From Pseudomonadota bacterium (GTDB lineage Bacteria > Pseudomonadota > Gammaproteobacteria > Burkholderiales > Rhodocyclaceae): a stretch of DNA of 64,000 nucleotides. Of the stretch, positions 63,521 through 64,000 are shown piece after piece (the first letter of the stretch is position 1; every line of letters starts with the position of its first letter). The translations under genes and the position numbers were made by a program. The notes under the pieces are model-generated. The model saw only the letters and a list, made by a program, of their open reading frames with translations. It searched no databases and was not told the DNA's origin. The DNA lies in assembly GCA_018261895.1 (NCBI GenBank), contig JAGTRT010000011.1:1-64000 (forward strand), written 5' to 3'.

Positions 63521-63554
63521 TTTGACGGTCAACCGGAAATTTTGCCCAAAATCA
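63521..63554 (+). repeat. Dispersed CGGTCAACCG repeat, copy 12 (3' of pseudouridine synthase gene)
   Basis: The core is at 63526-63535, then GAAATTTTGCCCAAAATC; its end overlaps the stop codon of the minus-strand gene. Confidence 0.9.
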
Positions 63555-64000
63555 GAATGCCTCGTCGGCGCGCAGGAAGCGCCACTGCCCGACCTCCAGA
63601 TCGCCCAGCTTGACGCGACCGATGCGCACCCGCTTCAGCCCGATGACGCGCAAGCCGACCAGTTCGCACATGCGGCGAATCTGGCGCTTCTTGCCTTCCT
63701 TCAGGATGAAGTGCAGCTGGTCCTCGTTGAGCTGCTTGACCCGCGCCGGCTTGAGCGGCTGGCCGTCGAGTTCCAGACCGTGGTTGAGCAGATCCAGCCC
63801 GCCCTTGATCATCTCGCCAGCGACGCGCACCAGGTATTCCTTCTCGACCTGGCTGTCATCGCCGATCAGCTTTTTGGCAACACGACCGTCCTGCGTCAGC
63901 ACGAGCAGACCGGTCGAATCGATGTCCAGGCGGCCGGACGGCGCAAGGCTGCGCAGCATCCACGGCTTGAACTCGGGATCGCCCGACTGCTTCAGCTGGT
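63552..64000 (-). CDS. RluF/RsuA-family pseudouridine synthase (C-terminal part)
   Basis: The last 149 or so residues of an rRNA pseudouridine synthase; the start lies beyond the right edge. The catalytic Asp lies in [18 protein letters not shown], followed by EKEYLVRV and the [25 protein letters not shown] motif. The GRLDIDSTG form points to the RluB/E/F/RsuA group rather than TruA/RluA. The S4 domain cannot be seen. A dispersed repeat abuts the stop. Confidence 0.85.
   Translation of the reverse strand, partial: QLKQSGDPEFKPWMLRSLAPSGRLDIDSTGLLVLTQDGRVAKKLIGDDSQVEKEYLVRVAGEMIKGGLDLLNHGLELDGQPLKPARVKQLNEDQLHFILKEGKKRQIRRMCELVGLRVIGLKRVRIGRVKLGDLEVGQWRFLRADEAF

Overview
The window is about 60% G+C, densely coded, and looks like the chromosome of a betaproteobacterium of the Rhodocyclales (Dechloromonas/Azonexus type). 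The clues are the mlaFEDACB-ABC-ibaG-murA-hisG gene order, kdsD-kdsC-lptC-lptA, tandem PHA phasins, nitrogen-fixation accessory genes and many signalling proteins. I found no rRNA, tRNA, CRISPR array, transposase or integrase. The genus is inferred from style, not proven.

Layout. 1-7.5 kb (minus strand): start of hisG, a cold-shock gene, murA, ibaG, a two-gene ABC exporter and the Mla phospholipid-transport operon. 7.6-26.3 kb: an MSHA-like type IV pilus/pseudopilus locus with an NtrC-type regulator, ExeA/MshM-like ATPase with a SPOR-like end, secretin, TPR protein, assembly ATPase with c-di-GMP-type motifs, platform protein, fused PilM/PilN, PilO-like and PilP-like proteins, a very large prepilin-like protein, a second pseudopilin, an adenylate cyclase, a membrane histidine kinase and a pilin behind a textbook sigma-54 promoter. 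26.3-31.1 kb: a KefB-type antiporter diverging from the Kdo and LPS-transport genes. 31.1-32.5 kb: two phasins behind a consensus sigma-70 promoter flanked by TGCACTGCA boxes. 32.6-38.1 kb (minus): hrpA, a membrane protein and a CinA-type protein. 38.2-40.6 kb: a DUF4157 protein with two HExxH motifs plus a lipoprotein. 40.8-43.7 kb: hemerythrin-like protein, HlyIII-type protein, NifF-type flavodoxin, a small unknown protein and NafY, with sigma-54 promoters and a NifA-type upstream site. 43.9-50.8 kb: crcB, glnS, an orphan DNA methyltransferase, pyrF and envelope/redox genes. 51.1-57.7 kb (minus): RidA, a PBP-like protein, an outer-membrane barrel, an HD-GYP regulator and a large hybrid kinase. 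57.9-63.0 kb: a hypothetical gene and a MacAB-like exporter (adaptor, ATPase, two permeases). The end holds a PhaJ-like hydratase and a partial pseudouridine synthase.

The most striking unexplained signal is a dispersed repeat of about 33 bp. It has the palindromic core CGGTCAACCG followed by two phased A/T tracts. There are twelve recognisable copies on both strands, several of them read in frame inside otherwise conserved proteins (MlaB, MshN-like, MshI-like, HrpA, M23 peptidase, an FtsX-type permease and a degenerate one in the methyltransferase). Others sit at or just after gene ends. Its architecture resembles DNA-uptake signal sequences, which would fit a species with type IV pilus machinery. 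The function is inference.

Regulatory logic seen in sequence: the kinase and the sigma-54 activator that bracket the pilus locus are a plausible pair for the sigma-54 pilin promoter, and the MshEN-type motifs, adenylate cyclase and HD-GYP protein suggest second-messenger control of the surface machinery.
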